A stretch of DNA of 21,442 nucleotides from JALZUE01 sp051251725. Lineage in GTDB: Bacteria > Pseudomonadota > Gammaproteobacteria > Enterobacterales > Alteromonadaceae. The position numbers were made by a program, and so were the translations under genes. The stretch covers positions 1 to 21,442 of the forward strand of contig JBPOFN010000056.1 in assembly GCA_051251725.1 (NCBI GenBank), written 5' to 3'. Positions 1-7,673 of the stretch are shown piece after piece. The notes beneath the pieces were generated by a model, which did not search any database, was not told the origin of the DNA, and saw nothing but the letters and a program-made list of their open reading frames with translations. Every line of letters starts with the position of its first letter. Position 1 is the stretch's first letter.

Positions 1-74
1 GTGGTAGTTCAGTTGGTTAGAATACCGGCCTGTCACGCCGGGGGTCGCGGGTTCGAGTCCCGTCCACTCCGCCA
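1..74 (+). tRNA. tRNA-Asp(GUC), first copy, 5' end cut by window edge
   Basis: Identical to the second copy at 106-182 except that the first three bases (GGA of the acceptor stem) lie outside the window. The D arm, anticodon stem-loop with GTC at 32-34, variable region, T arm (GGTTCGAGTCC) and the encoded 3' CCA at 72-74 are all present. It decodes Asp codons GAC and GAU. The gene itself is presumably intact. Confidence 0.95.
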
Positions 75-105
75 ACGTTTTAGATAGTATGCTTTCCCCT
101 ATAGC

Positions 106-182
106 GGAGTGGTAGTTCAGTTGGTTAGAATACCGGCCTGTCACGCCGGGGGTCGCGGGTTCGAGTCCCGTCCACTCCGCCA
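106..182 (+). tRNA. tRNA-Asp(GUC), second copy
   Basis: A complete 77-nt cloverleaf. The acceptor stem GGAGTGG (106-112) pairs with CCACTCC (172-178), followed by discriminator G179 and an encoded CCA at 180-182. The anticodon arm CCGGC-CTGTCAC-GCCGG carries GTC at 140-142. The repeat period with the first copy is 108 bp, with a 31-bp spacer (75-105), so the two are probably co-transcribed and processed from one precursor. An 8-bp AT-only inverted repeat (ATTGTTAA/TTAACAAT, 188-207) follows and could be a weak transcript end. Confidence 0.98.
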
Positions 183-249
183 CTTTTATTGTTAAATTAT
201 TAACAATGTTTATCCCTTATTTTATCAAACACTTTACAGCTCAATTTAT

Positions 250-282
250 TGATAAAAAGCCAACTCTTGAGCTTGTTTATCA
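250..282 (-). terminator. Hairpin downstream of the aldehyde dehydrogenase gene
   Basis: TGATAAA plus AAGC plus CAA on the left pair with TTG, GCTT and TTTATCA on the right, giving a roughly 14-bp stem with two single-base bulges and a CTC loop. It starts 23 bp past the stop codon of the minus-strand aldehyde dehydrogenase gene. There is no clean T tract after the stem on the minus strand, so intrinsic termination is plausible but unproven. Confidence 0.4.
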
Positions 283-305
283 TTAAATCGTTATTTCGAT
301 AGTTT

Positions 306-1673
306 CTATCTCAACCATTTTAATATTTTTACCTTTCTTGCCGAAAAAGGCGCGAACCTAATCGCTAAGTCTTTTATAAATGGCCTTTTGATCACGGCTT
401 TTAAATGGCTAAAATTATCAAAACCAATTTTTCCACTATATTGCCCTATTCCACTCGCCCCAACACCACCAAAAGGTAAGTCGGCGACAGCGTTAAACAT
501 CATGACATCGTTAATGGCAATACTGCCGGCACTGATATCAGTTAACCACTTTTTTTCTTGTTCTTTATTTTTACTAAATAAATAAGCAGCTAAAGGCTTA
601 TCTCTATCGGTAATATATGCTATCGCTTGGTTTATACTTTCAACTGTGATGATCGGCAGGATCGGACCAAAAATTTCTTCAGCTAATAGCGGCGAATCCG
701 TTGAGGGATTAAGAATAATAGTTGGACTGATATATTTATCTTTTAGTGAATAGTCACCACCATAAACAATGTTCTGGTTGGTCAGATAACTAATAATTCG
801 TTGGCAGTGGCGCTGATTAATAATGCGGCCATAACTCTGACTATGCTCAGGTTCAGTGCTAAACATGGTTTTGATTTGTAAGATCAGCGCGTCGATTAAT
901 TTTCCAACATTGCTTTCAGTCGTTAAAATATAATCAGGCGCAACACAGGTTTGCCCAGCATTTAACCATTTCCCCCACGCTATTCTTTGCGCTGTGATTG
1001 TTATATTGGCTGAGTCGTCAACATAAACAGGACTTTTTCCACCTAATTCAAGGGTAACGGGTGTCAGTGTTTTTGCGGCGGCGGCCATCACTATTTTGGC
1101 GACAGTGCCATTGCCCGTATACATAATGTGATCAAAGGTGCAGGTTAATAGCGCTGTGGTGTCGTTAATGCCTCCTTCAACGACGCTAACCGCCTTGTTG
1201 TCCATATATTGGGGAATTAACTCAGCAATCAATGATGACGTGTGAGGCGCTAATTCAGACGGTTTTAATACCGCACAGTTACCAGCAGTGATAACGGCAA
1301 TTAACGGCGCTAATACAAGTTGTAAAGGATAATTCCAAGCGCCAATAATTAATACGCAACCTAAAGGCTCGGGTTGAATAAATGAAGTTGCGGGCAGGGC
1401 GACTAAGCTGGTTGATACTCGTCGTTTTTTTGCCCAGCCATCAATGTTTTTTAAGGTGTGCTGAATATCGCTCGTAATATAGGATATTTCAGCCATCCAA
1501 ACTTCTTGGTAGGGCTTTGACAGATCGTTATATAAGGCATCAGTTAAGCGTGATTCATTGTCAGTAACGAGTTTGAATAACTGCTTTAATTGCTGCTTGC
1601 GCCAAGTAACATTTTTGGTTGCTTGTGATTTGAAATAATCTTTGTGTAATTGAACTAGCTGGTCGTAATTCAT
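306..1673 (-). CDS. NAD(P)+-dependent aldehyde dehydrogenase, coniferyl/fatty aldehyde dehydrogenase-like (ALDH class 3 type)
   Basis: A 455-residue cytoplasmic enzyme that oxidises an aldehyde to a carboxylate. Visible signatures are WNYP at 113-116, the TLELGGKSP block with the general-base Glu209, the GQTC motif with the catalytic Cys243, EEIFGP, and the C-terminal PFGGVGASGIG. The compact length and lack of an N-terminal extension match the class 3 group, in which close relatives are usually labelled coniferyl aldehyde dehydrogenase. The substrate cannot be read from sequence. The gene lies 62 bp downstream of a TetR-family gene on the same strand, and the gap holds a FadR-like operator 15 bp before the ATG. 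Fatty aldehydes are therefore a better guess here than lignin-type aldehydes (inference). Shine-Dalgarno complementarity is weak (TAAGA). Confidence 0.9.
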   Translation of the reverse strand: MNYDQLVQLHKDYFKSQATKNVTWRKQQLKQLFKLVTDNESRLTDALYNDLSKPYQEVWMAEISYITSDIQHTLKNIDGWAKKRRVSTSLVALPATSFIQPEPLGCVLIIGAWNYPLQLVLAPLIAVITAGNCAVLKPSELAPHTSSLIAELIPQYMDNKAVSVVEGGINDTTALLTCTFDHIMYTGNGTVAKIVMAAAAKTLTPVTLELGGKSPVYVDDSANITITAQRIAWGKWLNAGQTCVAPDYILTTESNVGKLIDALILQIKTMFSTEPEHSQSYGRIINQRHCQRIISYLTNQNIVYGGDYSLKDKYISPTIILNPSTDSPLLAEEIFGPILPIITVESINQAIAYITDRDKPLAAYLFSKNKEQEKKWLTDISAGSIAINDVMMFNAVADLPFGGVGASGIGQYSGKIGFDNFSHLKAVIKRPFIKDLAIRFAPFSARKVKILKWLR

Positions 1674-1687
1674 CGTATCTTAAGGAT

Positions 1688-1704
1688 AAGAAGTCGTACC
1701 AGCT
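1688..1704 (-). promoter_or_regulatory. FadR-like operator upstream of the aldehyde dehydrogenase
   Basis: On the minus strand the 17-mer reads AGCTGGTACGACTTCTT. It carries TGGTACGAC, the core of E. coli FadR sites such as that of fadBA as I recall it. It shares 13 of 14 positions (TGGTACGAC-Y-TCTT) with the site in front of fadE at 5283-5299. It lies 15 bp upstream of the ATG, where repressor binding could block initiation or early elongation. Whether the genome encodes FadR cannot be seen here. Confidence 0.6.
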
Positions 1705-1719
1705 AGAATATCATGTAAG

Positions 1720-1745
1720 TTAAAAAAAGGTTAGTTTAACTTTTT
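1720..1745 (-). terminator. Possible weak terminator after the TetR-family gene
   Basis: On the minus strand, AAAAAGTTA, a short AAC loop and TAACC followed by seven T residues overlap the TetR stop codon at 1736-1738. The stem is almost all A-U with one bulged base. It could partly uncouple the aldehyde dehydrogenase from the TetR gene, leaving it to its own promoter near the FadR-like site. Confidence 0.3.
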
Positions 1746-2407
1746 AGCTTTAAGACCAAGGAGATAACTCGAGAAATAAGCGGGTGAACTGAAGATTCAC
1801 TGTTGTTATTAAGCGGCTCAGTAAGTAAACGGTATTCTAATTGTTTGATTTGGGTAAAGAGAATTTCCGCATCTAAACGCGCCGTTTTTTTATTAAAATA
1901 ACCGCATAATTTGATATAAGGTTCAAGCAACACTTCTTTATGTTTTTTAGCGATGACTTTTAGCGCAGGTGTTATATGAGTATGGGAAAACATAATCTGC
2001 TCAACCGATAATTCGTCACTATGCTTTTCAATCCGCTCTATCGTAGCAGTAGTTAACAATGCTGTTAGCTGGTCGGCTAATGTTTGTTTTGTTGCTATTT
2101 TTCTTAAGTCTGATTTTTCATAGTGGGTAAATAATTGAAAAACCTCAAACCAGACAGGGGCCGTATTATATAAGGTTATTTCTGAATTAAGTAGGATCGC
2201 TTGGTGGATTAATTCTTCGATGTCTTTAAAGTAATAAGTCGTCAGAGACAACTGAATATCAGCTTCTTTGGCGATTGCTCGATGCGTTGTGCCTTTAATG
2301 CCATTTTTTGCTAATATTTTAATGGTAGCAATCAATATTTGGTGTCTAGTACGTTCGCCTTTATTGCGGCGTGTTACACCCTTTTTTTCTTTTTCAACAA
2401 TCAACAT
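1736..2407 (-). CDS. TetR/AcrR-family transcriptional regulator
   Basis: A 223-residue protein. An N-terminal helix-turn-helix spans roughly residues 17-63, with the typical TetR sequence GERTRHQILIATIKILAKNG, then THRAIAKEADIQLSLTTYYF and KDIEELI. The all-helical C-terminal ligand domain has no recognisable specificity, so the inducer is unknown. It lies upstream of and co-oriented with the aldehyde dehydrogenase gene. A small-molecule-responsive role for that enzyme or for its own gene is likely but inferred. The start codon has no visible Shine-Dalgarno sequence and is preceded by an ATT/TTA microsatellite. Two direct TTAACAA repeats in the leader could be its own operator. Confidence 0.85.
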   Translation of the reverse strand: MLIVEKEKKGVTRRNKGERTRHQILIATIKILAKNGIKGTTHRAIAKEADIQLSLTTYYFKDIEELIHQAILLNSEITLYNTAPVWFEVFQLFTHYEKSDLRKIATKQTLADQLTALLTTATIERIEKHSDELSVEQIMFSHTHITPALKVIAKKHKEVLLEPYIKLCGYFNKKTARLDAEILFTQIKQLEYRLLTEPLNNNSESSVHPLISRVISLVLKLKS

Positions 2408-2432
2408 AGTTATTATTATTATTATATTTCAC

Positions 2433-2456
2433 GTTAATTTAACAATTAATTAACAA
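2433..2456. promoter_or_regulatory. Candidate operator of the TetR regulator (overlapping direct and inverted repeats)
   Basis: TTAACAA occurs at 2439-2445 and 2450-2456, an 11-bp period close to one helical turn. Overlapping these, GTTAATT (2433-2439) and AATTAAC (2448-2454) form an inverted repeat. It lies 26-49 bp upstream of the TetR-family start codon, a usual place for autoregulation. All bases but two are A or T, so chance symmetry is a real possibility. Confidence 0.3.
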
Positions 2457-2650
2457 TGGATCAATTTCTATTTAATAAAGCGGAGTAATATTTTCATTGC
2501 AGGTCAAATTATATATCCATTTTATTATTGTGGTTTTTATATAATATAAACAATGGCTTGATGAAAAGTTCCGGGTGTTCAGTGAATTGTTTATACGAAG
2601 GATAGTGGATGTTTAGACACTTAAAATGGTAATGATCATAACTGGTTGAT

Positions 2651-2675
2651 GAGATAGCAATATAATTGCCATCTC
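2651..2675 (-). other. Imperfect hairpin in the fadE-TetR intergenic region
   Basis: GAGATAGCAAT and ATTGCCATCTC surround a 3-base loop and pair at 10 of 11 positions. In a minus-strand transcript the odd pair becomes G-U, so the RNA hairpin would be fully paired. No T tract follows. It could stabilise a 3' end of the fadE message or serve as a protein-binding site; there is nothing to choose between these. Confidence 0.35.
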
Positions 2676-2736
2676 AGTTGTTAAACTTATGTTAAATATA
2701 TTTACGAGTATAGAGATTAAAGTAAGCTTGGCGAAA

Positions 2737-2763
2737 GTAACTTTTTCAGGAATTAAAAGTTAC
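2737..2763 (-). terminator. Candidate fadE terminator hairpin
   Basis: GTAACTTTT (2737-2745) and AAAAGTTAC (2755-2763) form a perfect 9-bp stem with a 9-base loop, starting 38 bp past the fadE stop codon. Only three T residues follow on the minus strand, so intrinsic termination would be weak. Confidence 0.35.
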
Positions 2764-2801
2764 CGTTGTTACGACCTGCACTTACTTTTTATATAGCCTT
2801 G

Positions 2802-5237
2802 TTATTTGTGCTGTGCAAACTTAGCAGATGGTAAATCTTCTGGCGCAAAATCATCGACACCTATGGCTAATTTTCGGCCTATTTCAGCTTTAATTAATAA
2901 ATCGGCTTCTTCTTGGCTAATTATATCCGCTTGTAAACCTTGTTCGGCGACTTTATCTAAATAAAAGAAAGGTAATTTTTTACCTAAAGCTTTACATATT
3001 TTGTCATAAATTGGCTCGCAGGCGAGAATATCTTCCAGTGTTTGCTCTTGTATACCAACAGGATTAGTTGCCACTCGTTTTAAATATTGGCCATGGGCTA
3101 ATCTATTGCGAGTTGAACTAGGGGTTTGTAAAATTCGAGCAACTTGATGGTCGGTAATATCGCTAGGTCTTTTCAAATGACAACCTAAAGGCAAAATAGT
3201 GCAGCGTAAAAATTTACTTACTATCTTATTTGGAAAGTTATTTATCAATTCATCAATTGCCATTTGGGTTTTATAAAGACAATCTTCCACCGCCCATTGC
3301 ATTAACGGAATATCGGCTTGTTTTCGACCTTCGTCATTAAATCGTTTTAAAGTCGCAGACGCTAAATACAAATAACTTAATACATCACCTAAGCGCGCTG
3401 AAATACGTTCTTTACGTTTTAATTCGCCGCCAAGCGTTAACATCGCAATATCTGACATCATGGCTAGATTAGAGCTAAATCGGGTTAATAACTGATAATA
3501 GCGTTTGGTTATATCGGCATAAGGCGCGCTTTGTAATTTGCTGCCGGTAAATGAAAACCACAAGCTACGACAGATATTACTAATAGAAAATCCAATATGG
3601 CCAAATAGGGCATGATCAAAATCAACTAAGCCTTGTTGTTCATTTTCGTTACTCGCGGATTCAAGTTCAGCTAATACATAAGGATGACAGCGAATTGCTC
3701 CCTGACCATAAATAATCATACTGCGGGTTAAAATATTTGCCCCTTCTACAGTGATCGCGATTGGTGCGCCTTGATAACCACGAGCTAAATAATTATTAGG
3801 CCCCATGCAAATACCTTTACCGCCATGAATATCCATAGCGTCGATAATTGATGATCGCATTTTTTCAGTTAAATGATATTTAGAAATCGCAGAAACAACC
3901 GAAGGTTTTTCACCAAGATCAATAGCGCCAGTTGACATTGTAGTTACGGCATCCATTAAATAAGCATTACCGCCTAGGCGCGCTAAAGCTTCTTCGACCC
4001 CCTCCATTTTACCAATAGGTAATTTAAATTGACGTCTGATCCGGCTATAAGCACCGGTCGCAATAGCCGCAGTTTTAATACCGCCAGTACTGTTCGAAGG
4101 TAAAGTAATTGCGCGGCCAACAGATAAACACTCAACCAGCATACTCCAACCTTGACCGGCCATTTTAGGACCGCCAATAATAAAATCTAATGGTACAAAG
4201 ACATTTTCGCCTTGGGTTGGGCCATTTTGGAAAGGGACATTTAATGGAAAATGGCGACGCCCCGTAATAACACCTTCTAAGTTTGTTGGGATAAGCGCAC
4301 AGGTAATGCCTAAGTCGACTTTATCACCGAGTAGATGTTCTGGATCTTGTAATTTAAAGGCTAAGCCTAATACAGTCGCTACAGGCGCGAGGGTAATGTA
4401 GCGTTTATCCCATGTTAATCGCATACCTAAAACTTCTTTTCCATTAAAGGTATCACGGCAGATAATGCCATAATCTGGGATTGCGCCTGCGTCAGAACCT
4501 GCTTCAGGGCTGGTTAAGGCGAAACATGGGATTTCATCACCTTTAACAAGTCGCGGTAGATAATAATCTTGTTGTTCTTGGGTGCCATAGTGCTGTAATA
4601 ATTCACCAGGGCCTAAAGAGTTGGGCACGCCAACGGTACTTGCTAAGACACTGCTGACGCCGGTTAATTTTTGTAAAACACGTGACTGGGCAAAAGCTGA
4701 AAATTCTAAACCGCCATATTTCTTTTTAATGATCATGGCAAAAAATTTATTGTCTTTAAGGTATTGCCAAACTTCGGGTGACATATCAGCGCGTTCATGA
4801 GTGGTATGCCAATCGTCCATTAACTCACACACTTCTTCGACTGGGCCATCTAAGAAGGCTTGTTCGTCTTGTGTTAAGGTTGGCACCGGAAATTTATGCA
4901 GTTTTTTCCAATCAGGTGAACCGCGAAATAAATCGGCTTCAAACCATGTGGTACCAGCATCAAGCGCTTCGCGTTCGGTTTGCGACATCTCAGGCATAAT
5001 TTTTTTATAAGCTGCTAAAATAGGCTTAGTTAAATAACTTTGTCTAATACTTTTAATGTTAAATATCAGCGAAAAGGCGGAAAATATTAGCCAAGTTGGC
5101 CAAGATATCACCTCAAATAAACTGCCTATGATCATTAAGCAGGTAAGTAAAAAAGTATAACTTGTTAACGAAGCTCTTGAATAAGCCATAAAGCCTGTTA
5201 AAAGCAATAAAGACAGCAACCAGATAGAAAAATCCAT
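2802..5237 (-). CDS. fadE: Acyl-CoA dehydrogenase FadE
   Basis: 811 residues (E. coli FadE is 814). It catalyses the first, FAD-dependent step of fatty acid beta-oxidation, acyl-CoA to trans-2-enoyl-CoA. Two N-terminal hydrophobic segments (about 2-18 and 28-59) suggest membrane association. The acyl-CoA dehydrogenase core follows, with LTSPEAGSDAG at 241-251, HGGKGICMGP at 471-480, and VEGANILTRSMI, whose Glu498 aligns with the catalytic base region. The long C-terminal extension is specific to the FadE group. The start is supported by GGTGGAG five bases before the ATG. It is divergent from a YafJ-like gene, as part of a fadE-yafJ neighbourhood also seen in E. coli. A FadR-like operator lies 46-62 bp upstream of the ATG. 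Confidence 0.97.
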   Translation of the reverse strand: MDFSIWLLSLLLLTGFMAYSRASLTSYTFLLTCLMIIGSLFEVISWPTWLIFSAFSLIFNIKSIRQSYLTKPILAAYKKIMPEMSQTEREALDAGTTWFEADLFRGSPDWKKLHKFPVPTLTQDEQAFLDGPVEEVCELMDDWHTTHERADMSPEVWQYLKDNKFFAMIIKKKYGGLEFSAFAQSRVLQKLTGVSSVLASTVGVPNSLGPGELLQHYGTQEQQDYYLPRLVKGDEIPCFALTSPEAGSDAGAIPDYGIICRDTFNGKEVLGMRLTWDKRYITLAPVATVLGLAFKLQDPEHLLGDKVDLGITCALIPTNLEGVITGRRHFPLNVPFQNGPTQGENVFVPLDFIIGGPKMAGQGWSMLVECLSVGRAITLPSNSTGGIKTAAIATGAYSRIRRQFKLPIGKMEGVEEALARLGGNAYLMDAVTTMSTGAIDLGEKPSVVSAISKYHLTEKMRSSIIDAMDIHGGKGICMGPNNYLARGYQGAPIAITVEGANILTRSMIIYGQGAIRCHPYVLAELESASNENEQQGLVDFDHALFGHIGFSISNICRSLWFSFTGSKLQSAPYADITKRYYQLLTRFSSNLAMMSDIAMLTLGGELKRKERISARLGDVLSYLYLASATLKRFNDEGRKQADIPLMQWAVEDCLYKTQMAIDELINNFPNKIVSKFLRCTILPLGCHLKRPSDITDHQVARILQTPSSTRNRLAHGQYLKRVATNPVGIQEQTLEDILACEPIYDKICKALGKKLPFFYLDKVAEQGLQADIISQEEADLLIKAEIGRKLAIGVDDFAPEDLPSAKFAQHK

Positions 5238-5282
5238 ACTTACTCCACCATAAAATTAACGACGCAATTAAGATAAAACCAT

Positions 5283-5299
5283 AAGAGGTCGTACCACTT
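5283..5299 (-). promoter_or_regulatory. FadR-like operator upstream of fadE
   Basis: The minus strand reads AAGTGGTACGACCTCTT, with the 10-base core TGGTACGACC that I recall from the E. coli fadBA operator. It sits just downstream of a plausible -10 element (GATAAT, 5308-5313). A repressor there would overlap the transcription start, as expected for FadR repression that is relieved by long-chain acyl-CoA. fadE is a known FadR target in enterobacteria. Confidence 0.7.
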
Positions 5300-5307
5300 G
5301 CTTTTAG

Positions 5308-5334
5308 ATTATCGTTAAATAGTAAAAAATTCAA
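5308..5334 (-). promoter_or_regulatory. fadE: Candidate fadE promoter
   Basis: On the minus strand a TTGAAT -35-like hexamer (5329-5334) is followed after 15 bp by GATAAT (5308-5313). The spacing is short for sigma-70 and the region is very AT-rich. Its position immediately upstream of the FadR-like site is the main support. Confidence 0.3.
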
Positions 5335-5413
5335 TTTTTTTATCAGATAATTATAGGATCTGCGTTAACATTCGGTTAATTAATTGAAAAATATAATTTA
5401 GTTGAGGACAACT

Positions 5414-6187
5414 ATGTGTGAATTGTTAGCGATGAATGCAAATGTACCGACAGATATTTGTTTTAGCTTTAGTGGCTTAATGCAACGCGGCGGAAATACC
5501 GGGCCTCATAAAGATGGTTGGGGTATTACTTTTTATGAAGGTAAGGGCTGTCGTAGTTTTAAAGATCCATTACCAAGTTCGGAATCAAAAATAGCGCAGT
5601 TGGTCACCGAATACCCAATTAAAAGTGAAGCGGTTATTTGTCATATCCGCCAAGCCAATTCGGGTAATGTTTGTTTGGAAAATACGCATCCATTTACTCG
5701 TAATTTATGGGGACGAAATTGGACTTATGCTCATAATGGTCAGTTAAGTGACTTTGAAAAAACATTACCTGTGAAAGCCCATATGCCTGTTGGTGCAACC
5801 GATAGTGAACATGCGTTTTGTTATATTCTCGATCAGTTACACTATCAATTTGGCGCGCAAGAGCCTGAGCCTAAAATGCTTTATAACTTTATTGCTAAGC
5901 AGTGCGAGATAATAAATAAGTTAGGTGTTTTTAATATTATTATGACCAATGGCGATTATTTATTTGCTCATTGTTCAAATAAACTTCATTGGATCACCCG
6001 CAAAGCGCCTTTTGGTGAAGCAAGGTTAATTGACGCTGAAATCACGGTCGATTTTACCCAAGAAACCAATACCGATGACGTTGTCAGTGTGATTGCAACA
6101 CAGCCATTAACTACGAATGAAAGTTGGCACAAAATGTCTGCAGGCCAGTGGCAGGTATTTTGTAAAGGTCATGCAATTTATTTCTAA
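5414..6187 (+). CDS. yafJ: Class II glutamine amidotransferase, YafJ family
   Basis: 257 residues (E. coli YafJ is 255). It has an N-terminal-nucleophile glutaminase domain: Cys2 right after the initiator Met (MCELLAMNAN) would become the N-terminal nucleophile. CHIRQANSGNV (about 76-86), NWTYAHNGQL (about 102-111) and GATDSEHAF form the rest of the glutamine site. There is no fused synthase domain, so the ammonia acceptor and physiological role are unknown. A reading frame open upstream from a TTG at 5402 is rejected as the start: GAGGA at 5404-5408 lies five bases before the ATG, and the family needs Cys at position 2. The gene is divergent from fadE. Confidence 0.9.
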   Translation: MCELLAMNANVPTDICFSFSGLMQRGGNTGPHKDGWGITFYEGKGCRSFKDPLPSSESKIAQLVTEYPIKSEAVICHIRQANSGNVCLENTHPFTRNLWGRNWTYAHNGQLSDFEKTLPVKAHMPVGATDSEHAFCYILDQLHYQFGAQEPEPKMLYNFIAKQCEIINKLGVFNIIMTNGDYLFAHCSNKLHWITRKAPFGEARLIDAEITVDFTQETNTDDVVSVIATQPLTTNESWHKMSAGQWQVFCKGHAIYF

Positions 6188-6198
6188 AAAGGTAAATC

Positions 6199-6224
6199 CC
6201 GAACGATTAAAGCTTATCGTTCGG
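6199..6224. terminator. Bidirectional terminator between yafJ and the DUF3108 gene
   Basis: A perfect 9-bp stem CCGAACGAT/ATCGTTCGG encloses an 8-base loop, between convergent genes. It starts 12 bp past the yafJ stop and 28 bp past the DUF3108 gene stop. The minus-strand side is followed by a T-rich stretch ending in TTTTT; the plus-strand side is less T-rich. Confidence 0.6.
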
Positions 6225-6251
6225 TGTTCATTAATTGGTAACCACGAGGGA

Positions 6252-7004
6252 TTATGGTGCAGGAATGTATTTAGTCAGTTGTGCTTCGAACTGATTAACG
6301 CCGGCTTTAATTTGATTAATTCTCACTAATAAATAATTCAACTCAGGCGCAAACCAAACATAGGTGATTTTTTTATTTTCGACGACTTCTCTTTTTAAAC
6401 GAATCGCTTTGACATTACCGTAAGGTAACATTAATTCGTCTTCACCATCATATTCATAAACATAATTTTTAGTTTTTCCTGAGCCTTGAACTACAGAGTA
6501 AACAAAATGCTTTTGCTGAGGATTTTTAATTAAGTTTAATCTTTGTTGCAGGTGATAACTTAATTTATCTTGGATAGGATTAGTGAAGTCGAGCGTTATT
6601 TGATGCTCTTCTTTATCTTCATTAATACATAAGGCTTTATTTTCTTCGGGTTGAAATTTCCATTCTGATTGCTTATCTCTTCCGGTACCGCTGCGTTCAA
6701 AAACATAATGTAACGGAATAACGTCTGCTTTATCAGCACTTAATTTTAATAAAGAAGATTCTGATCTGGAATCCGAAAAAATTAACCATTCTAGATCGGT
6801 ATGATAACTGTATTGTATTTTATCATTGGCTAGAACTGAGAGTTTTCGCACTGCTTTACCAACAGGGTCGTCTTTATGAATGATATTATAGTGAGCACTA
6901 AAAGATTTTATCGGAAACGTTTGAGGTTTTATTGAATCATTAGCAATAGCGGTAAAAGCAATGGTAGTTATACACAAAGTTAACCAGGTAGTTAATTTGA
7001 ACAT
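6252..7004 (-). CDS. Exported DUF3108-family protein
   Basis: 250 residues with an N-terminal Sec signal peptide (a hydrophobic stretch at about 5-20, probable cleavage after Ala at about 21). The mature part is a mostly beta protein resembling the DUF3108 family: FSAHYNI near the start, YVFERSGTGRDKQSEW in the middle, and DGEDELMLPYGNVKAIRLKR then VWFAPELNYLLVRI near the end. No catalytic residues are recognised. A periplasmic or outer-membrane-associated location is inferred, and the role is unknown. It follows purN by 19 bp and is the last gene of the purM-purN transcript, though nothing in the sequence ties it to purines. Confidence 0.85.
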   Translation of the reverse strand: MFKLTTWLTLCITTIAFTAIANDSIKPQTFPIKSFSAHYNIIHKDDPVGKAVRKLSVLANDKIQYSYHTDLEWLIFSDSRSESSLLKLSADKADVIPLHYVFERSGTGRDKQSEWKFQPEENKALCINEDKEEHQITLDFTNPIQDKLSYHLQQRLNLIKNPQQKHFVYSVVQGSGKTKNYVYEYDGEDELMLPYGNVKAIRLKREVVENKKITYVWFAPELNYLLVRINQIKAGVNQFEAQLTKYIPAP

Positions 7005-7023
7005 CTTAAAACCTCAAATAATA

Positions 7024-7665
7024 TTAGTCGTTTGCGTATCCCGAACTAGATAGTGTTTGTTCATCTAAAATTGCTGTACTATTATGCATTTGTAGACGCT
7101 TTTGACCAAACCATTTCACCACTAGTGGGTAAATACGATGTTCTTGTTCATGGACTCTATTAGCTAGATCCGCTGCCGTATCACCATCAAAAATGGGGAC
7201 TTTAGCTTGTAGGATCACTGGACCACCGTCCAATTCTTCCGTCACAAAATGAACACTAACGCCATGTTCAGTATCACCAGCATCTATTGCTCTTTGGTGG
7301 GTATTTAAGCCTTGATATTTAGGCAATAAAGAAGGGTGGATATTAATTAATCTTCCTTCATAATGCGTAACAAACTCAGGCGTTAATATACGCATAAAAC
7401 CAGCAAGAACAACAAGATCTGGTTGATACATGTCAATAACTTTGACCAAGGCTTGATCATAAAGTTCACGGCTATTGAAATTTATATGGTTGAGGGATTG
7501 TTGAGGAATATTCTCAAGCTTTGCCCGTTCAAGGCCATAGGCATCGTCTTTATTAGAAACCACACCTACCACTTCGCCAGGGAAATTAACATCTTTGCAG
7601 GCATTAATAATTGCCTGCAAATTTGTTCCACTACCCGAGATTAATACGACGATCCGGCTAGACAT
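7024..7665 (-). CDS. purN: Phosphoribosylglycinamide formyltransferase 1 (GAR transformylase)
   Basis: 213 residues. It transfers a formyl group from 10-formyl-tetrahydrofolate to GAR, the third step of de novo purine synthesis, in the cytoplasm. The phosphate-binding GSGTNLQAI is at 11-19. The catalytic triad seen in E. coli (Asn106, His108, Asp144) appears here as Asn108 and His110 in INIHPSLLP, and Asp146 in EELDGGPV. It is 8 bp downstream of purM in the same operon, the standard gammaproteobacterial arrangement. Confidence 0.97.
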   Translation of the reverse strand: MSSRIVVLISGSGTNLQAIINACKDVNFPGEVVGVVSNKDDAYGLERAKLENIPQQSLNHINFNSRELYDQALVKVIDMYQPDLVVLAGFMRILTPEFVTHYEGRLINIHPSLLPKYQGLNTHQRAIDAGDTEHGVSVHFVTEELDGGPVILQAKVPIFDGDTAADLANRVHEQEHRIYPLVVKWFGQKRLQMHNSTAILDEQTLSSSGYAND

Positions 7666-7673
7666 AATAAACC

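Larger units (their letters stand above)
2408..2801. other. 394-bp intergenic region between fadE and the TetR gene
   Basis: AT-rich and without a credible ORF; the few ATG starts terminate within about 7 codons. From the TetR side it holds a (TTA)5 tract at 2410-2424, TTAACAA direct repeats at 2439-2456, an imperfect hairpin at 2651-2675 and a 9-bp hairpin at 2737-2763 near the fadE stop. It must contain the TetR promoter and the fadE transcript end. No RNA gene family is recognised. Confidence 0.7.

Noticed and set aside
2764..2780. A third FadR-like sequence (TGTTACGACC core) in the plus strand near the end of fadE
   Set aside because: One core mismatch and poor flanks, and it lies about 360 bp from the nearest start codon downstream, so it is probably chance.
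4778..5010. Open frames antisense to fadE (also 388-585, 3983-4177, 7423-7644, 9158-9343, 11187-11462, 15982-16176, 17178-17387)
   Set aside because: Shadow frames of strongly supported genes, with no ribosome-binding sites or recognisable domains.
5113..5334. Minus-strand 73-residue frame across the fadE start and promoter
   Set aside because: Overlaps the fadE N terminus in another frame and covers the FadR-like site, with no family resemblance.
5392..5397. Perfect TATAAT as the yafJ promoter
   Set aside because: Transcription would begin at or inside the ribosome-binding site, and no matching -35 is present; expected by chance in such AT-rich sequence.
5402..5413. TTG start for the YafJ-like gene
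   Set aside because: It would place four residues before the nucleophilic Cys, and the GAGGA ribosome-binding site lies inside that extension. The ATG at 5414 fits.
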